Source of the DNA: Weissella cibaria
Lineage (GTDB): Bacteria > Bacillota > Bacilli > Lactobacillales > Lactobacillaceae
Reading direction: 5' to 3'
Assembly: GCF_004521965.1 (NCBI RefSeq)
Contig: NZ_SDGK01000065.1
Location: 1-61,297, forward strand
DNA length: 61,297 nucleotides
The notes below the pieces were generated by a model. The model searched no databases and had not been told where the DNA came from. It saw only the letters and a list, made by a program, of their open reading frames with translations. Shown one piece after another: positions 26,499 through 35,235 of this stretch (the first letter of the stretch is position 1; each line of letters starts with the position of its first letter). Both the position numbers and the translations under genes were made by a program.

Positions 26499-27464
26499 AT
26501 GGCAAAGCAAAAGAAGCGCTGGTCAACATCGCGCAAAGTAATCACATGGCTAGTTAGCATCATTGTGGTTTTGATTGTGCTCGTTGTAGCAGCTGGTGGC
26601 TACTTCTTCCACGTTGCTGAAGTCCGTGCGAAGAAGGACTTTGTCGGTAGTGGTGTCTTAACAAAGAAGGATCCATTATACAAACAACAAGAAGCCTGGT
26701 TTGATTTGGATGCTCAGACGTGGCATTTGACTGTTAAGGATGGCACGAAGTTAGTTGCTAACTATGTGCCTGCTGCGAAGAAGACGAATAAGACCGCGAT
26801 TGTGATTCACGGGTTTGGTGTTGATCACAAGGCAATGGCGCCATACAGTGAAATGTTCCACCGCATGGGGTACAACGTACTGATGCCAGATAATCGTGCA
26901 GCCGGAAAGTCTGGTGGAAAGTACATTGGTTTTGGTTACCTTGATGCCAAGGACTACAAGCAATGGATTAACCAAGTGATTAGTAAGAACGGTCAAGATA
27001 GCGATATCACGGTCATGGGTGCTTCAATGGGGGCAGCTACGACCATGATGCTATCTGGTATGAACCCACCTAAGCAGGTATCAGCTTACATTGAAGATGC
27101 AGGTTACACGTCTGTTGCGGATGAAATTTATTACCAAGCTGGTGATATGTACGGTATGCCAAACTGGTTGGCCAAGGGGCTAGTGCCAATTGTATCAACC
27201 TACTCAAAGGTGATGGCCGGTTATGATTACTTTGAAGCTAGCTCAGTTAAGTTACTTGCTAAGAATACGCGACCAATGTTGTTTATTCATGGTGGTAATG
27301 ATACGTTTGTGCCACCGAAGTATTTGAACCAAGTGTACAAAGCATCAAATGGGCCAAAGGAGAAGTACTTGGTACCAGGTGCTAAGCACGTCCAATCATA
27401 TGCGACTAATCCAGCGAAGTATGAGCAAAAGGTTGCTGATTTCCTGGCCGAGTATGATAAGTAA
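26499..27464 (+). CDS. Membrane-anchored alpha/beta hydrolase
   Basis: The 321-residue protein has an N-terminal membrane anchor (residues 10-36) and an extracytoplasmic alpha/beta hydrolase domain. Visible are the oxyanion HGFG, the nucleophile elbow GAS176MGA, an acid in HGGNDTFVP and the histidine in GAKHVQSY. It resembles the secreted esterase/peptidase-like hydrolases of LAB. The ATG at 26499 has AGGGAG about 9 bases upstream; an earlier in-frame start at 26469 overlaps that site. The substrate is unknown. Confidence 0.85.
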   Translation: MAKQKKRWSTSRKVITWLVSIIVVLIVLVVAAGGYFFHVAEVRAKKDFVGSGVLTKKDPLYKQQEAWFDLDAQTWHLTVKDGTKLVANYVPAAKKTNKTAIVIHGFGVDHKAMAPYSEMFHRMGYNVLMPDNRAAGKSGGKYIGFGYLDAKDYKQWINQVISKNGQDSDITVMGASMGAATTMMLSGMNPPKQVSAYIEDAGYTSVADEIYYQAGDMYGMPNWLAKGLVPIVSTYSKVMAGYDYFEASSVKLLAKNTRPMLFIHGGNDTFVPPKYLNQVYKASNGPKEKYLVPGAKHVQSYATNPAKYEQKVADFLAEYDK

Positions 27465-27477
27465 AACCACGTAAGTG

Positions 27478-27508
27478 AAGCGCTACACGTTGTTGTGTAG
27501 CGCTTTTT
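27478..27508 (+). terminator. Terminator of the alpha/beta hydrolase gene
   Basis: AAGCGCTACAC pairs with GTGTAGCGCTT around a six-base loop, followed by T residues. Confidence 0.9.
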
Positions 27509-27574
27509 GTTACGCTACACTGGAAAATGCCGTTTTAGAGAGCGGTGTATTGTGTGAGGAGATATTATTTATGG

Positions 27575-28744
27575 ATGAAAAGCAAAAAGTCACCACTATT
27601 GGTGCCTGGAATTGTGATGATGGGGATGATTTTACGAATTCCCTTTACGTCAATTCCGCCAGTTATTAGCGATGTTGCGAAGGGACTTGGCGTATCAGTC
27701 AGTTCGCTTGGTATTTTAACAACAATTCCCTTATTAAGCTTTGCGATTGTTTCACCGTTTGCGCCAAAGTTTGGTCAAAAATGGTGAATCGAGAAGTCGT
27801 TTGCTATTTTTGTTTTGTTGATGGCAATTGGTTCATTGATGCGAATTGCGTCAATGCCATTGCTGTTCTTGGGGACGGTGTTAATCGGGGTCGGCATTGC
27901 GACGTTGAACGTGTTGTTGCCTAGTGCAGTTGTTGCCAACTTTCCAACAAAAATTGGGCGCTATACGTCAACGTATTCGTTAGCGATGACAATTGCCACT
28001 ATCTTGGCGTCATCACTAGCGGTGCCAATTGTTAAGGCCACGAATTGGCAGACACTGATTATGATTTTGTCAGTGATTATTGCGATTGCGTTTGTGGTTT
28101 GGTTACCCAACGTTAAGCACAACCACGTCTTGGAGGCACGACCAAAAGACGGGGCGCATACTTCAATTTGGCGCAATAAGCGTGCTTGGTATTTGTTGGC
28201 CTATGGTGGTTTACAATCGCTGTATTACTACACGGCCATGGCTTGGTTACCAACAATGGCGCAACAAACGGGTTTGTCGGCCGAAGCAGCTGGTTACTTA
28301 TCAGGAATCTTTACGCTGATTACATTGCCACTGACGTTTGTGTTGCCAACCGCGTTTACTCGTTGGGGCAACCAAACCCGACGTTGGGTGATGGTCGGCT
28401 TTTCAGCATTAGCGTTTATTGGTGTGGGTATGATGCTCTTTAATGGTCATGGGTTCCTGTTTTGGTTGGTTGTTAACCTATTGATGGGCTTCTCTGGTGG
28501 GGCGCTGTTCCCGTACTTGTTAACGATGTTCTCAGTTAAGACAACAACCCCAACCCGAACAGCGGAATTGTCAGGAATGGCCCAATCAGGGGGATACCTA
28601 TTGGCCGCCTTTGGACCAACGTTATTCGGTTACGGTTTTGGACTATGGCATAGTTGGACGATTCAACTGATTGTGTTAATGGTGTTAATTATTTTGATGG
28701 CATTGGCTGCCTGGATGGTTGAAAAAACAGATATTATTGCTTAA
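27575..28744 (+). pseudogene. MFS transporter of the CynX/NimT type with an in-frame stop
   Basis: GAGGAGA precedes the start near 27575. The reading frame gives two membrane spans and then meets TGA at 27785-27787 (after FGQKW). The same frame continues without shift through IEKSFAIFVLL and nine or ten further spans to 28744. A glycine codon GGA changed to TGA would explain it, so a single nonsense mutation splits a 389-codon gene. The family moves small organic anions such as cyanate or nitroimidazole-like compounds, but the substrate here is unknown. Restart at ATG 27815 would give an incomplete protein. Confidence 0.75.
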
Positions 28745-28746
28745 AC

Positions 28747-28786
28747 AAAAGAGCTGCGTATGACGATAATCATGCGCAGCTCTTTT
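28747..28786. terminator. Bidirectional terminator
   Basis: AAAAGAGCTGCGTATGA pairs with TCATGCGCAGCTCTTTT, one mismatch, between the convergent MFS and LOG genes. Confidence 0.9.
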
Positions 28787-28787
28787 A

Positions 28788-29342
28788 TTATTCTTCGAAT
28801 TCACCTTCAAGATACGTGAACGTTTCAGCGACACTTGGCATCAAAGCCAAATGCGATAATCCTTCACGTGTCACAAATTCTGCATCGATGGCCGTTTCAA
28901 ACCAGGCCACCATATCGTCCCAAAAGCCAGCAATGTTAACTAAGATGATTGGCTTTTCGTAATATCCTAGCTTGGTCCAGGACATCACTTGGCCCAATTC
29001 TTCTAAGGTCCCCATGCCGCCAGGCAAAAAGACGAATGCATCCGCTTGATCAAACATCATCCGTTTGCGAGTATCCATGTCAGGAACGTCAATGTGGGTC
29101 ATTTGTAACTCATGACCGGCTTCTTCTGGTAGAAAACTACTAGGCCGAATACCGGTCACGTCGGCCCCAGCGTTAATCGCATTAACAGCGACTTCGCCCA
29201 TTAAACCGCTTTTAGAACCGCCATAGACTAATGACCAGCCATGTTCGGCGATACCGTGCCCCATGGCTGCGGCCGCTTCATGGAATTCTTCTAGATGACC
29301 GTATTGAGCGCCCATAAAAACGCCGATTGTATGTGTTGTCAT
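28788..29342 (-). CDS. LOG family protein (nucleotide phosphoribohydrolase)
   Basis: The 184-residue protein contains GGSKSGLMG near residue 41 and the LOG signature PGGMGTLEE near residue 104. LOG proteins cleave nucleoside 5'-monophosphates to the base and ribose 5-phosphate; bacterial members are often annotated as Rossmann-fold TIGR00730 proteins. GGGGGAG lies just before the ATG whose last base is 29342. It is transcribed alone from the minus strand. Confidence 0.9.
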   Translation of the reverse strand: MTTHTIGVFMGAQYGHLEEFHEAAAAMGHGIAEHGWSLVYGGSKSGLMGEVAVNAINAGADVTGIRPSSFLPEEAGHELQMTHIDVPDMDTRKRMMFDQADAFVFLPGGMGTLEELGQVMSWTKLGYYEKPIILVNIAGFWDDMVAWFETAIDAEFVTREGLSHLALMPSVAETFTYLEGEFEE

Positions 29343-29461
29343 GTCATACTCCCCCAAGTACTTTGCTTTTATAATTAGTGCCTTTATCTTACAATGGTTT
29401 ATAGACTAAAACTTTGAAGATTATCAGGATGTCTGACACCTGAAGATAGAAAGAGGTTCAC

Positions 29462-30079
29462 ATGGCTGAACATTATTACACGGCGAACCCAAGTGTTGCG
29501 CACGACGAGCACACTTGGACATTCCCGCTTTTTGAACATTCCTTAACGTTTACGACTGACGCAGGTGTCTTTTCTAAGTCTACCGTAGATTTCGGAACAC
29601 GAACAATGCTAGAAGCGTTTGATCAAGAAATTCCAGCTGGCAAAATTTTGGATTTGGGTGCTGGTTACGGCCCAGTATCGATTGCTTTGGCAACGGTGAT
29701 GCCTGATCGTGAATTTGTTGCGGCTGAAATTAATGAGCGTGCCGCTGAATTGGTAAAGCGCAATGCCCAAAAGAATGGCGTGTCAGATCGCATCGACGTG
29801 GTGTTATCAGACCGTTATTCTGGGGTTGATGGTAAGTTTGCTGCGATTTTGACGAATCCACCGGTTCGAGCAGGTAAGGAAATTGTGTCAGATATGATTG
29901 CTGGGGCAAAGGACTATCTGGTTGATGGTGGTACGTTGACCGTGGTCTTGCAGAAGAAACAAGGCGCGCCATCAGCGAAGGCATTGATGACAGAAACGTT
30001 TGGTAATGCCGCAACTATCGCGAAGAACAAGGGTTACTATATTTTGGAGAGCGTATACCATGAGCGAGCTGGCGCCTGA
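29462..30079 (+). CDS. RsmC-like class I methyltransferase (YbxB type)
   Basis: The 205-residue protein has SAM motif I (LDLGAGYGP, near residue 61) and NPPVRAGKE, the catalytic motif of RsmC/RlmG-type guanine-N2 methyltransferases. It corresponds to the single-domain YbxB type common in Firmicutes. AGAGGTT lies 5-8 bases upstream of the ATG. Its end overlaps tadA by 20 bases, indicating translational coupling. The exact rRNA target is not shown by the sequence. Confidence 0.85.
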   Translation: MAEHYYTANPSVAHDEHTWTFPLFEHSLTFTTDAGVFSKSTVDFGTRTMLEAFDQEIPAGKILDLGAGYGPVSIALATVMPDREFVAAEINERAAELVKRNAQKNGVSDRIDVVLSDRYSGVDGKFAAILTNPPVRAGKEIVSDMIAGAKDYLVDGGTLTVVLQKKQGAPSAKALMTETFGNAATIAKNKGYYILESVYHERAGA

Positions 30080-30605
30080 ACAAGTTGATTATTTCATGGG
30101 TGAGGCCATCAAGGAAGCCAAGAAGGCCGGTGCATTAGGTGAAGTGCCGATTGGCGCGGTGGTTGTACAACACGGTGAGATTATTGGCCGTGGCTTTAAT
30201 TTGCGTGAACGGTTAGAAGATGCTAGTCAACACGCCGAGTTACAAGCCATCACGGAAGCAAACCGGCTGGTGAAGTCATGGCGTCTGCTTGATGCCCAAT
30301 TGTTTGTCACACTAGAACCATGCATTATGTGCGCCGGCATTATTCAACAGTCGCGGATTAGTGATGTCTACTATGGTGCCGAAGATCCGAAGGCTGGCGC
30401 TGTTCACTCGATGTATCACATCTTAGAAGATGAACGTTTGAATCACCAAGTGCATGTGCATCAAGGGATTTGTGAACAGGAATCTGGGGATATGTTGCGT
30501 AATTTCTTTCGCGAGATTCGTAAGCAAAAGAAGGCGGAAAAGAAAGCGCGCCGCGCGGCCGAGTTAGCTGCGCAAGAAACCCCTAATGCATTTGCAGAAA
30601 AGTAA
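30060..30605 (+). CDS. tadA: tRNA-specific adenosine deaminase
   Basis: The 181-residue protein has the cytidine deaminase zinc site: H58-A-E60 and P87-C88-I-M-C91. TadA converts A34 to inosine in tRNA-Arg(ACG), the tRNA encoded at 1.6 kb. GGAG lies 10 bases before the ATG at 30060; a longer frame from 30000 runs inside the upstream gene. The C-terminus is long, lysine- and alanine-rich. It precedes the SRP RNA, as in Bacillus. Confidence 0.93.
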   Translation: MSELAPEQVDYFMGEAIKEAKKAGALGEVPIGAVVVQHGEIIGRGFNLRERLEDASQHAELQAITEANRLVKSWRLLDAQLFVTLEPCIMCAGIIQQSRISDVYYGAEDPKAGAVHSMYHILEDERLNHQVHVHQGICEQESGDMLRNFFREIRKQKKAEKKARRAAELAAQETPNAFAEK

Positions 30606-30620
30606 TGCACCTGCTATAAT
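30592..30620 (+). promoter_or_regulatory. Promoter of the SRP RNA gene
   Basis: TTGCAG (30592-30597), 17 bases and TGC-TATAAT (30615-30620) give a strong extended promoter inside the end of tadA. Confidence 0.7.
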
Positions 30621-30627
30621 ATTGTTT

Positions 30628-30713
30628 GTGGGGCAAGTGTGCACTTCGAACCGTGTCAGGGTCGGAAGGCAGCAGCACTAAGGAGACCGTGCATTGTGCT
30701 TCACTTCTTATGA
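30628..30713 (+). ncRNA. ffs: Signal recognition particle RNA (small type)
   Basis: The conserved domain IV appears as GTCAGGGTCGGAAGGCAGCAGCAC interrupted only at the usual tetraloop GGAA and the asymmetric loop AGCAGCA; the flanks GTGTGCAC and GTGCATTGTGC pair as the lower stem. With Ffh it targets membrane proteins to SecYEG. Its position between tadA and dnaX is conserved in Firmicutes. The ends are estimated from the promoter and stem. Confidence 0.9.
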
Positions 30714-30721
30714 ACTTTAAT

Positions 30722-30755
30722 CGCTAACCGATGTTAATCGGTTGGCGTTTTTTTT
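30722..30755 (+). terminator. Terminator of the SRP RNA
   Basis: CGCTAACCGAT and ATCGGTTGGCG (one G-U pair) with a GTTA loop are followed by eight T residues. Confidence 0.92.
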
Positions 30756-30835
30756 ACTTTTTTCTGGTAATATAAGAGTAGGAAATATTCTTAGTTGACT
30801 GTCTAAATTGACAGTGTTGAAAGGGGTCACACACA

Positions 30836-32674
30836 ATGGCGTATCAGGCGTTGTACCGGACATGGCGTCCGCAAAAATTTAGCGATATGATCGGTCAAGA
30901 AGTCGTGACCAAGACGTTGAAAAACGCTATCATGACGGGCCAAACAACGCACGCGTACTTGTTTAACGGCCCACGTGGAACGGGAAAGACATCTGCGGCC
31001 AAGATTTTTGCCAAAGCCATTAATTGTTTGAATCCAATTAATGGTGAACCCGATGGTGTTTGTGCCATGTGCCAAGCGGCGGATAATGGTACGTTGGGGG
31101 ATGTTATTGAATTGGACGCCGCATCAAATAACGGTGTTGACGAAATTCGTGAGATTCGTGAAGATGTGAATTACGCCCCAACGCAAGCGAAGTACAAGGT
31201 CTACATCATTGATGAGGTCCACATGTTGTCGACAGGGGCGTTTAATGCGTTGCTGAAGACTTTGGAAGAACCACCAGCTAACGTCATTTTCATTTTAGCT
31301 ACGACGGAACCACAAAAAATTCCAGCCACAATCATTTCACGTACGCAACGCTTTGATTTTAAGCGAATTGATGCGAAGGCAGCGTACGATCGTATGACGT
31401 ACATCTTGGATCAACGAGGTGATACATACGATGAAGCGGCCATTCGTGTGATTGCTAACGCTGCTGATGGTGGGATGCGTGACGCGTTGAGTATTCTAGA
31501 CCAGGCGCTCTCGTTTGGGGATGGCCATGTTACGCTAGAAAATGCGTTGTTAGTGACAGGTTCAGTTACCCAAACATTATTGGGTGAGTACGTACAAGCT
31601 GTTGTGCAGCAAGACACCAAGGCGGCCTTAGCGAAGTTATCTGAAGTGTTGTCAGCTGGTAAAGATGCCAGTCGTTTCGTTGAAGATTTGATCAGCTATG
31701 CACGTGATTTGTTGTTGCACACTGAAGCGCCCGAATTAATCAGTATTGTACCAGATAATATTTTTAAAGCGTTAGCGAGTGATACACCCGCAACGGTTTG
31801 GTACCGTATGATTGATACGCTGAATGATACACAGCAACAACTACGCTATACAAATCGGCCAAGTATCTACTTGGAAGTGTTGACAGTTAAGTTGAGTCAA
31901 CCGTTGCCAACGACGGCACCAGTGACCGTTGAACGTGTATCAGCAACCAAAGTTGTGGCTGATCCGCAGCCACAGCCACAACGACCACAAGCCGTGGCGT
32001 CAGCGCCAGCTCAGTCAATACCGACAGCACCGGTTAGTGAGGCGCCAGTTTCAGAGCCGACACTTGAACCAGCAAGCACGGCATCAGAAGTTAATGAGAC
32101 GCCGGCAGTTCAGCCGACGCCGGTACCAAGTCGGGTGGCACCACGTGTGAGCGATGATCAAGCAGCAGTGTTTAGCGTTTTGAGTGCCGCGACGCGTGGT
32201 GACTTAGACCGGGTTGTTGGCGTCTGGGCAGACATGGTGAATATGTTACCAGTACCGCAACAAGCGATGCTGAATGTGGCGCGCCCAATTGCGGCGTCAC
32301 CAGAAGGATTGGTTGTCGGTTTTGATTTTGATGTCATCAAGTCAAACGCGATGCGCAATGCGGAGCTACTGAACACGATGGTGACACAAATTCAAAATTT
32401 GACCCAAGCGCAACACGAACGCCAATTGGTCTTTGTTAATGCCGAAGAGTGGCCTAAGATGCGGGCAGTCTTTGTGGCACAACGTAAGGGCACTGCCCAA
32501 ACGACAGCTACCCAACAGCAGGTTGAGACACAAACAGCCAACACTGTGGCGGATGATTTAGCTAGCTTAACGGCGATGGACGTCGCCTCGGAAGCTGAAG
32601 CCGGACCGGCACCAGTGGTTGCGGAAGCTGAACGTCTGTTTGGCAGTGATATTGTTGAAGAAATAGATGATTAA
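30836..32674 (+). CDS. dnaX: DNA polymerase III subunits gamma/tau
   Basis: The 612-residue protein is the clamp-loader motor. Walker A is GPRGTGKT (45-52) and the arginine-finger SRC-type segment is IISRTQRF. The zinc module has C64, C76 and C79, while the expected second cysteine is D73 (PDGVCAMC instead of PCGVCDNC). The C-terminal half carries a low-complexity Pro/Ala/Gln linker (residues 365-440) before the tau-specific end. AAAGGGG precedes the ATG. It starts the dnaX-ybaB-recR-yaaL operon. Confidence 0.95.
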   Translation: MAYQALYRTWRPQKFSDMIGQEVVTKTLKNAIMTGQTTHAYLFNGPRGTGKTSAAKIFAKAINCLNPINGEPDGVCAMCQAADNGTLGDVIELDAASNNGVDEIREIREDVNYAPTQAKYKVYIIDEVHMLSTGAFNALLKTLEEPPANVIFILATTEPQKIPATIISRTQRFDFKRIDAKAAYDRMTYILDQRGDTYDEAAIRVIANAADGGMRDALSILDQALSFGDGHVTLENALLVTGSVTQTLLGEYVQAVVQQDTKAALAKLSEVLSAGKDASRFVEDLISYARDLLLHTEAPELISIVPDNIFKALASDTPATVWYRMIDTLNDTQQQLRYTNRPSIYLEVLTVKLSQPLPTTAPVTVERVSATKVVADPQPQPQRPQAVASAPAQSIPTAPVSEAPVSEPTLEPASTASEVNETPAVQPTPVPSRVAPRVSDDQAAVFSVLSAATRGDLDRVVGVWADMVNMLPVPQQAMLNVARPIAASPEGLVVGFDFDVIKSNAMRNAELLNTMVTQIQNLTQAQHERQLVFVNAEEWPKMRAVFVAQRKGTAQTTATQQQVETQTANTVADDLASLTAMDVASEAEAGPAPVVAEAERLFGSDIVEEIDD

Positions 32675-32699
32675 TTAAGTTAGAAAAGAGGGACCAGAT

Positions 32700-33008
32700 A
32701 TGTTTGGTGGACAAAATATGCAATCAATGATGAAGCAAGTGAAGAAGATGCAAGAGCAAATGCAAAATGAGCAAGAAGCAATTGCAGCAACGGACTATAC
32801 GGGTCACGCACCTTCAGATGTTGTGTTGGCAACGTTCAACGGTAACCGCGAATTGAAGGACTTGCAAATCAAGCCAGAAATTGTCGATGCTGACGATGTC
32901 GATGGTATGTCAGACTTGATTTTGGTAGCTGTTAACGATGCCTTGCAACAAATCGAGGCTGACCAACAAAAGCGTTTGGGGCAATACGCCCCAAAGGGAA
33001 TGTTCTAA
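32700..33008 (+). CDS. YbaB/EbfC nucleoid-associated protein
   Basis: The 102-residue protein shows a methionine- and glutamine-rich helical start (MQSMMKQVKKMQEQMQ) and the central strand region typical of YbaB/EbfC, a dimeric DNA-binding protein. It lies between dnaX and recR, its conserved position, with AGAGGGA 8 bases before the ATG. Confidence 0.93.
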   Translation: MFGGQNMQSMMKQVKKMQEQMQNEQEAIAATDYTGHAPSDVVLATFNGNRELKDLQIKPEIVDADDVDGMSDLILVAVNDALQQIEADQQKRLGQYAPKGMF

Positions 33009-33044
33009 GAGACAACGCACTTATAGAGGAAGAAGGCGGGTAAC

Positions 33045-33644
33045 GTGCAATATCCAGAACCAATTGCTAAACTAATTGATAGTTACACTAAGTTGCCCGG
33101 AATTGGTATCAAGACCGCAACTCGCTTGGCTTTCCACACGATTGATATGCAGGAAGAAGACGTGACAGGCTTTGCCCAATCGTTGATTTCAGCAAAGCGT
33201 GATTTAAGCTTTTGCTCAATCTGTGGGAATTTAACGGAAACGCAACCATGTGCCATTTGCTCTGATCCAACGCGTGATCAAAACCAAGTGTTGGTGGTTG
33301 AAGAAGTTCGTGACTTAATGGCCATTGAAAATACGGGTGAGTATCGCGGTTTGTACCACGTACTGCACGGTGTCTTGTCGCCCTTGTCTGGCAAGGGACC
33401 TGATGACATTAATATTGAGTCATTGGTTACGCGCCTACAAAAAGACGAAGACATTCAAGAAGTTATTGTGGCAACGAATGCCAACGCTGAAGGTGAAGCT
33501 ACAGCAATGTACTTGTCGCGTTTGTTGAAGCCGGCTGGATTGACGGTGTCACGGTTGGCAACCGGACTATCAGTTGGTAGTGACATTGACTATGCGGATG
33601 AGATTACCTTGATCAAGGCCGTGGAAGGAAGGACGAAGCTTTAA
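33045..33644 (+). CDS. recR: Recombination mediator RecR
   Basis: The 199-residue protein has the helix-hairpin-helix ([14 protein letters not shown]), a complete C4 zinc finger (CSICGN and CAICSD) and a Toprim domain that begins with VLVVEE. With RecF/RecO it loads RecA at gaps. It starts with GTG after AGAAGGCGGG, and its stop overlaps the start of the next gene (TAATG). Confidence 0.96.
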   Translation: MQYPEPIAKLIDSYTKLPGIGIKTATRLAFHTIDMQEEDVTGFAQSLISAKRDLSFCSICGNLTETQPCAICSDPTRDQNQVLVVEEVRDLMAIENTGEYRGLYHVLHGVLSPLSGKGPDDINIESLVTRLQKDEDIQEVIVATNANAEGEATAMYLSRLLKPAGLTVSRLATGLSVGSDIDYADEITLIKAVEGRTKL

Positions 33645-33904
33645 TGTTTAACTTGTTTAAGCGCCCTCAGGTGGACACGAAAGCATATGATGAACAGCTA
33701 TCGCAAGCTATCGATCGTGCTAAGTTTGATTATGAAAAGGCGAAAATGTCAGAAGTTGCCATGTTTGAAAGCGATGTTGATCCACGATTGATTAAAGCTG
33801 AAACAGATAAAGCGCGACAAAAGTATTTCTTCCTCCTACGGGCAGCACGGCATCGTGATATGAAGGGACATTGGTCAACAGCCTTTGTCCACCCTGAATT
33901 GTAG
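33644..33904 (+). CDS. YaaL/DUF2508 family protein
   Basis: The 86-residue helical protein matches the DUF2508 pattern, with FDYEKAKMSE, KARQKYFFLLRAARHRDMKGHWS and its conserved place after recR. Function unknown. Its ATG overlaps the recR stop, so translation is coupled. Confidence 0.85.
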   Translation: MFNLFKRPQVDTKAYDEQLSQAIDRAKFDYEKAKMSEVAMFESDVDPRLIKAETDKARQKYFFLLRAARHRDMKGHWSTAFVHPEL

Positions 33905-33930
33905 TTAGGATTCGGAAGAGGAGAAGAGTT

Positions 33931-34146
33931 ATGAGCGATAAGACTTATTCAAACGCTGAATTTGGTGCGATTATTGCGAAGAATACGCAATGGTCAGACG
34001 CCAATGCAAAGTGGGTGAAGGAACGTTTAATTGATAATTCACGGCTATTGCCAGACCACGGTAGCAAGTGGTCTGAGAAGCGTATTGCGAATTATTTATT
34101 TGAATTGGCGTTCGTAAAGCCAGAGAATATTGATTGGTCGATCTAG
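33931..34146 (+). CDS. Small acidic/basic mixed protein, unknown
   Basis: The 71-residue ORF follows GAGGAGAAG by 8 bases. It has no membrane span; the central WVKERLIDNSRLLPDHGSKW suggests a helical fold. I do not recognise the family. It is the last gene before the terminator of the dnaX-recR operon, so it may be linked to repair or replication only by position. Confidence 0.6.
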   Translation: MSDKTYSNAEFGAIIAKNTQWSDANAKWVKERLIDNSRLLPDHGSKWSEKRIANYLFELAFVKPENIDWSI

Positions 34147-34158
34147 TAGAATTGGTTG

Positions 34159-34196
34159 AGCGGTTTAGGTTGAATACCTAAACTGCTTTTTTTTTT
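34159..34196 (+). terminator. Terminator of the dnaX-recR operon
   Basis: AGCGGTTTAGGT and ACCTAAACTGCT around TGAAT, followed by nine or more T residues. Confidence 0.93.
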
Positions 34197-34204
34197 GCTA
34201 TAAT
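34196..34204 (+). promoter_or_regulatory. Extended -10 promoter of the tmk operon
   Basis: TGCTATAAT follows directly on the T-run of the terminator. No separate -35 box is visible because that place is inside the terminator stem. Confidence 0.6.
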
Positions 34205-34236
34205 GTAGTACAAAACAAAAAGTGAGAGTGGTGACA

Positions 34237-34884
34237 ATGATGGCTGGAACATTTATTTCGTTTGAGGGACCTGATGGAGCTGGAAAGACGTCTGTACTGC
34301 GTGCAATCGTCGCTCGGCTACAACCGGTATTGGGAGAGCGGCTGTTGTTAACGCGTGAACCTGGTGGGACGGGGAACAAAATTGCAGAGGCTATCCGTGA
34401 TTTAGTGCTAGATTCTGCGAATACCGAGATGGATAAGAAGACGGAGGCGTTGTTATACGCAGCGTCACGTCGGCAACATTTGGTTCAGACAATTTTACCA
34501 GCGCTTGCGGCTAATAAAGTTGTGATTACAGATCGCTATGTCGACAGTTCAATTGCCTATCAGGGTGGCGGTCGCGAAATTGGTACCGATGCAGTCACGG
34601 CGATTAACGACTTTGCAATCGAAGGGATGATGCCGACGGCAACGGTATACTTAGATATCCGACCGGAAGTCGGTCTCAATCGCATTCAAACGACTCGTCA
34701 AGATGAAGTGAATCGTTTGGACGTAGAGGCCTTATCATTCCACCAACGGGTTTCTGATGCTTACCATGCGCTAGCGGCGGCGGATCCAGAGCGCTTTTTG
34801 ATAATTGATGCAGAACAAAATTTAGATGCGGTGATTGCTGACACATGGGCAGCATTGGCACCGGTACTCGGTTTAAAGGACTAG
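34237..34884 (+). CDS. tmk: Thymidylate kinase
   Basis: The 215-residue protein phosphorylates dTMP to dTDP. The P-loop is G11-P-D-G-A-G-K17-T, the DR(Y/H) motif is TDRYVDSS, and TREPGGTGNKI is the dTMP-binding segment. An upstream GTG at 34222 is in frame but overlaps the GAGAGTGGTG ribosome binding region, so the ATG at 34237 is used. It heads the tmk-darA-holB-rsmI-thioesterase cluster. Confidence 0.95.
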   Translation: MMAGTFISFEGPDGAGKTSVLRAIVARLQPVLGERLLLTREPGGTGNKIAEAIRDLVLDSANTEMDKKTEALLYAASRRQHLVQTILPALAANKVVITDRYVDSSIAYQGGGREIGTDAVTAINDFAIEGMMPTATVYLDIRPEVGLNRIQTTRQDEVNRLDVEALSFHQRVSDAYHALAAADPERFLIIDAEQNLDAVIADTWAALAPVLGLKD

Positions 34885-34896
34885 GAGGTTCGGCTT

Positions 34897-35226
34897 ATGA
34901 AGATGGTTATCGCGATTGTGCAAGATAAAGATGCGAACAAGTTAGGTTTAGAATTTGTTAAGGCCAATGTGCGTGCCACGCGTTTGGCAACTTCAGGTGG
35001 CTTCCTCCGTTCAGGAAACACAACGTTTATGGTCGGAATTGAAGATGACCGTGTGGCTGAAGTGTTAGGGATTATCAAAGAGACGTCACACATGCGTAAG
35101 CAATTTATGACGCCAGCGGTTAGCTTGGACGTTTCAATGGAGTCAACAGCTACAACGCCGATGGAAGTTCAAGTTGGTGGGGCTACGGTGTTTGTTCAAG
35201 ATATTGAACAATTCCACCGCTTCTAA
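34897..35226 (+). CDS. darA: PII-like cyclic di-AMP receptor (YaaQ/DarA/PstA)
   Basis: The 109-residue protein matches the YaaQ family of trimeric PII-like proteins that bind c-di-AMP. The conserved TSGGFLRSGNTTFMVG loop and the C-terminal GGATVFVQDIEQFHRF end are present. The downstream effect of binding is not known. It follows tmk by 12 bases with AGGAGG upstream, the same order as in Bacillus. Confidence 0.93.
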   Translation: MKMVIAIVQDKDANKLGLEFVKANVRATRLATSGGFLRSGNTTFMVGIEDDRVAEVLGIIKETSHMRKQFMTPAVSLDVSMESTATTPMEVQVGGATVFVQDIEQFHRF

Positions 35227-35235
35227 GGAGTGCAG

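Noticed and set aside
31310-31325. A6 run in dnaX as a programmed frameshift site
   Set aside because: The context is not the usual A AAA AAG slippery site, there is no strong downstream stem, and it lies in the middle of the ATPase core.
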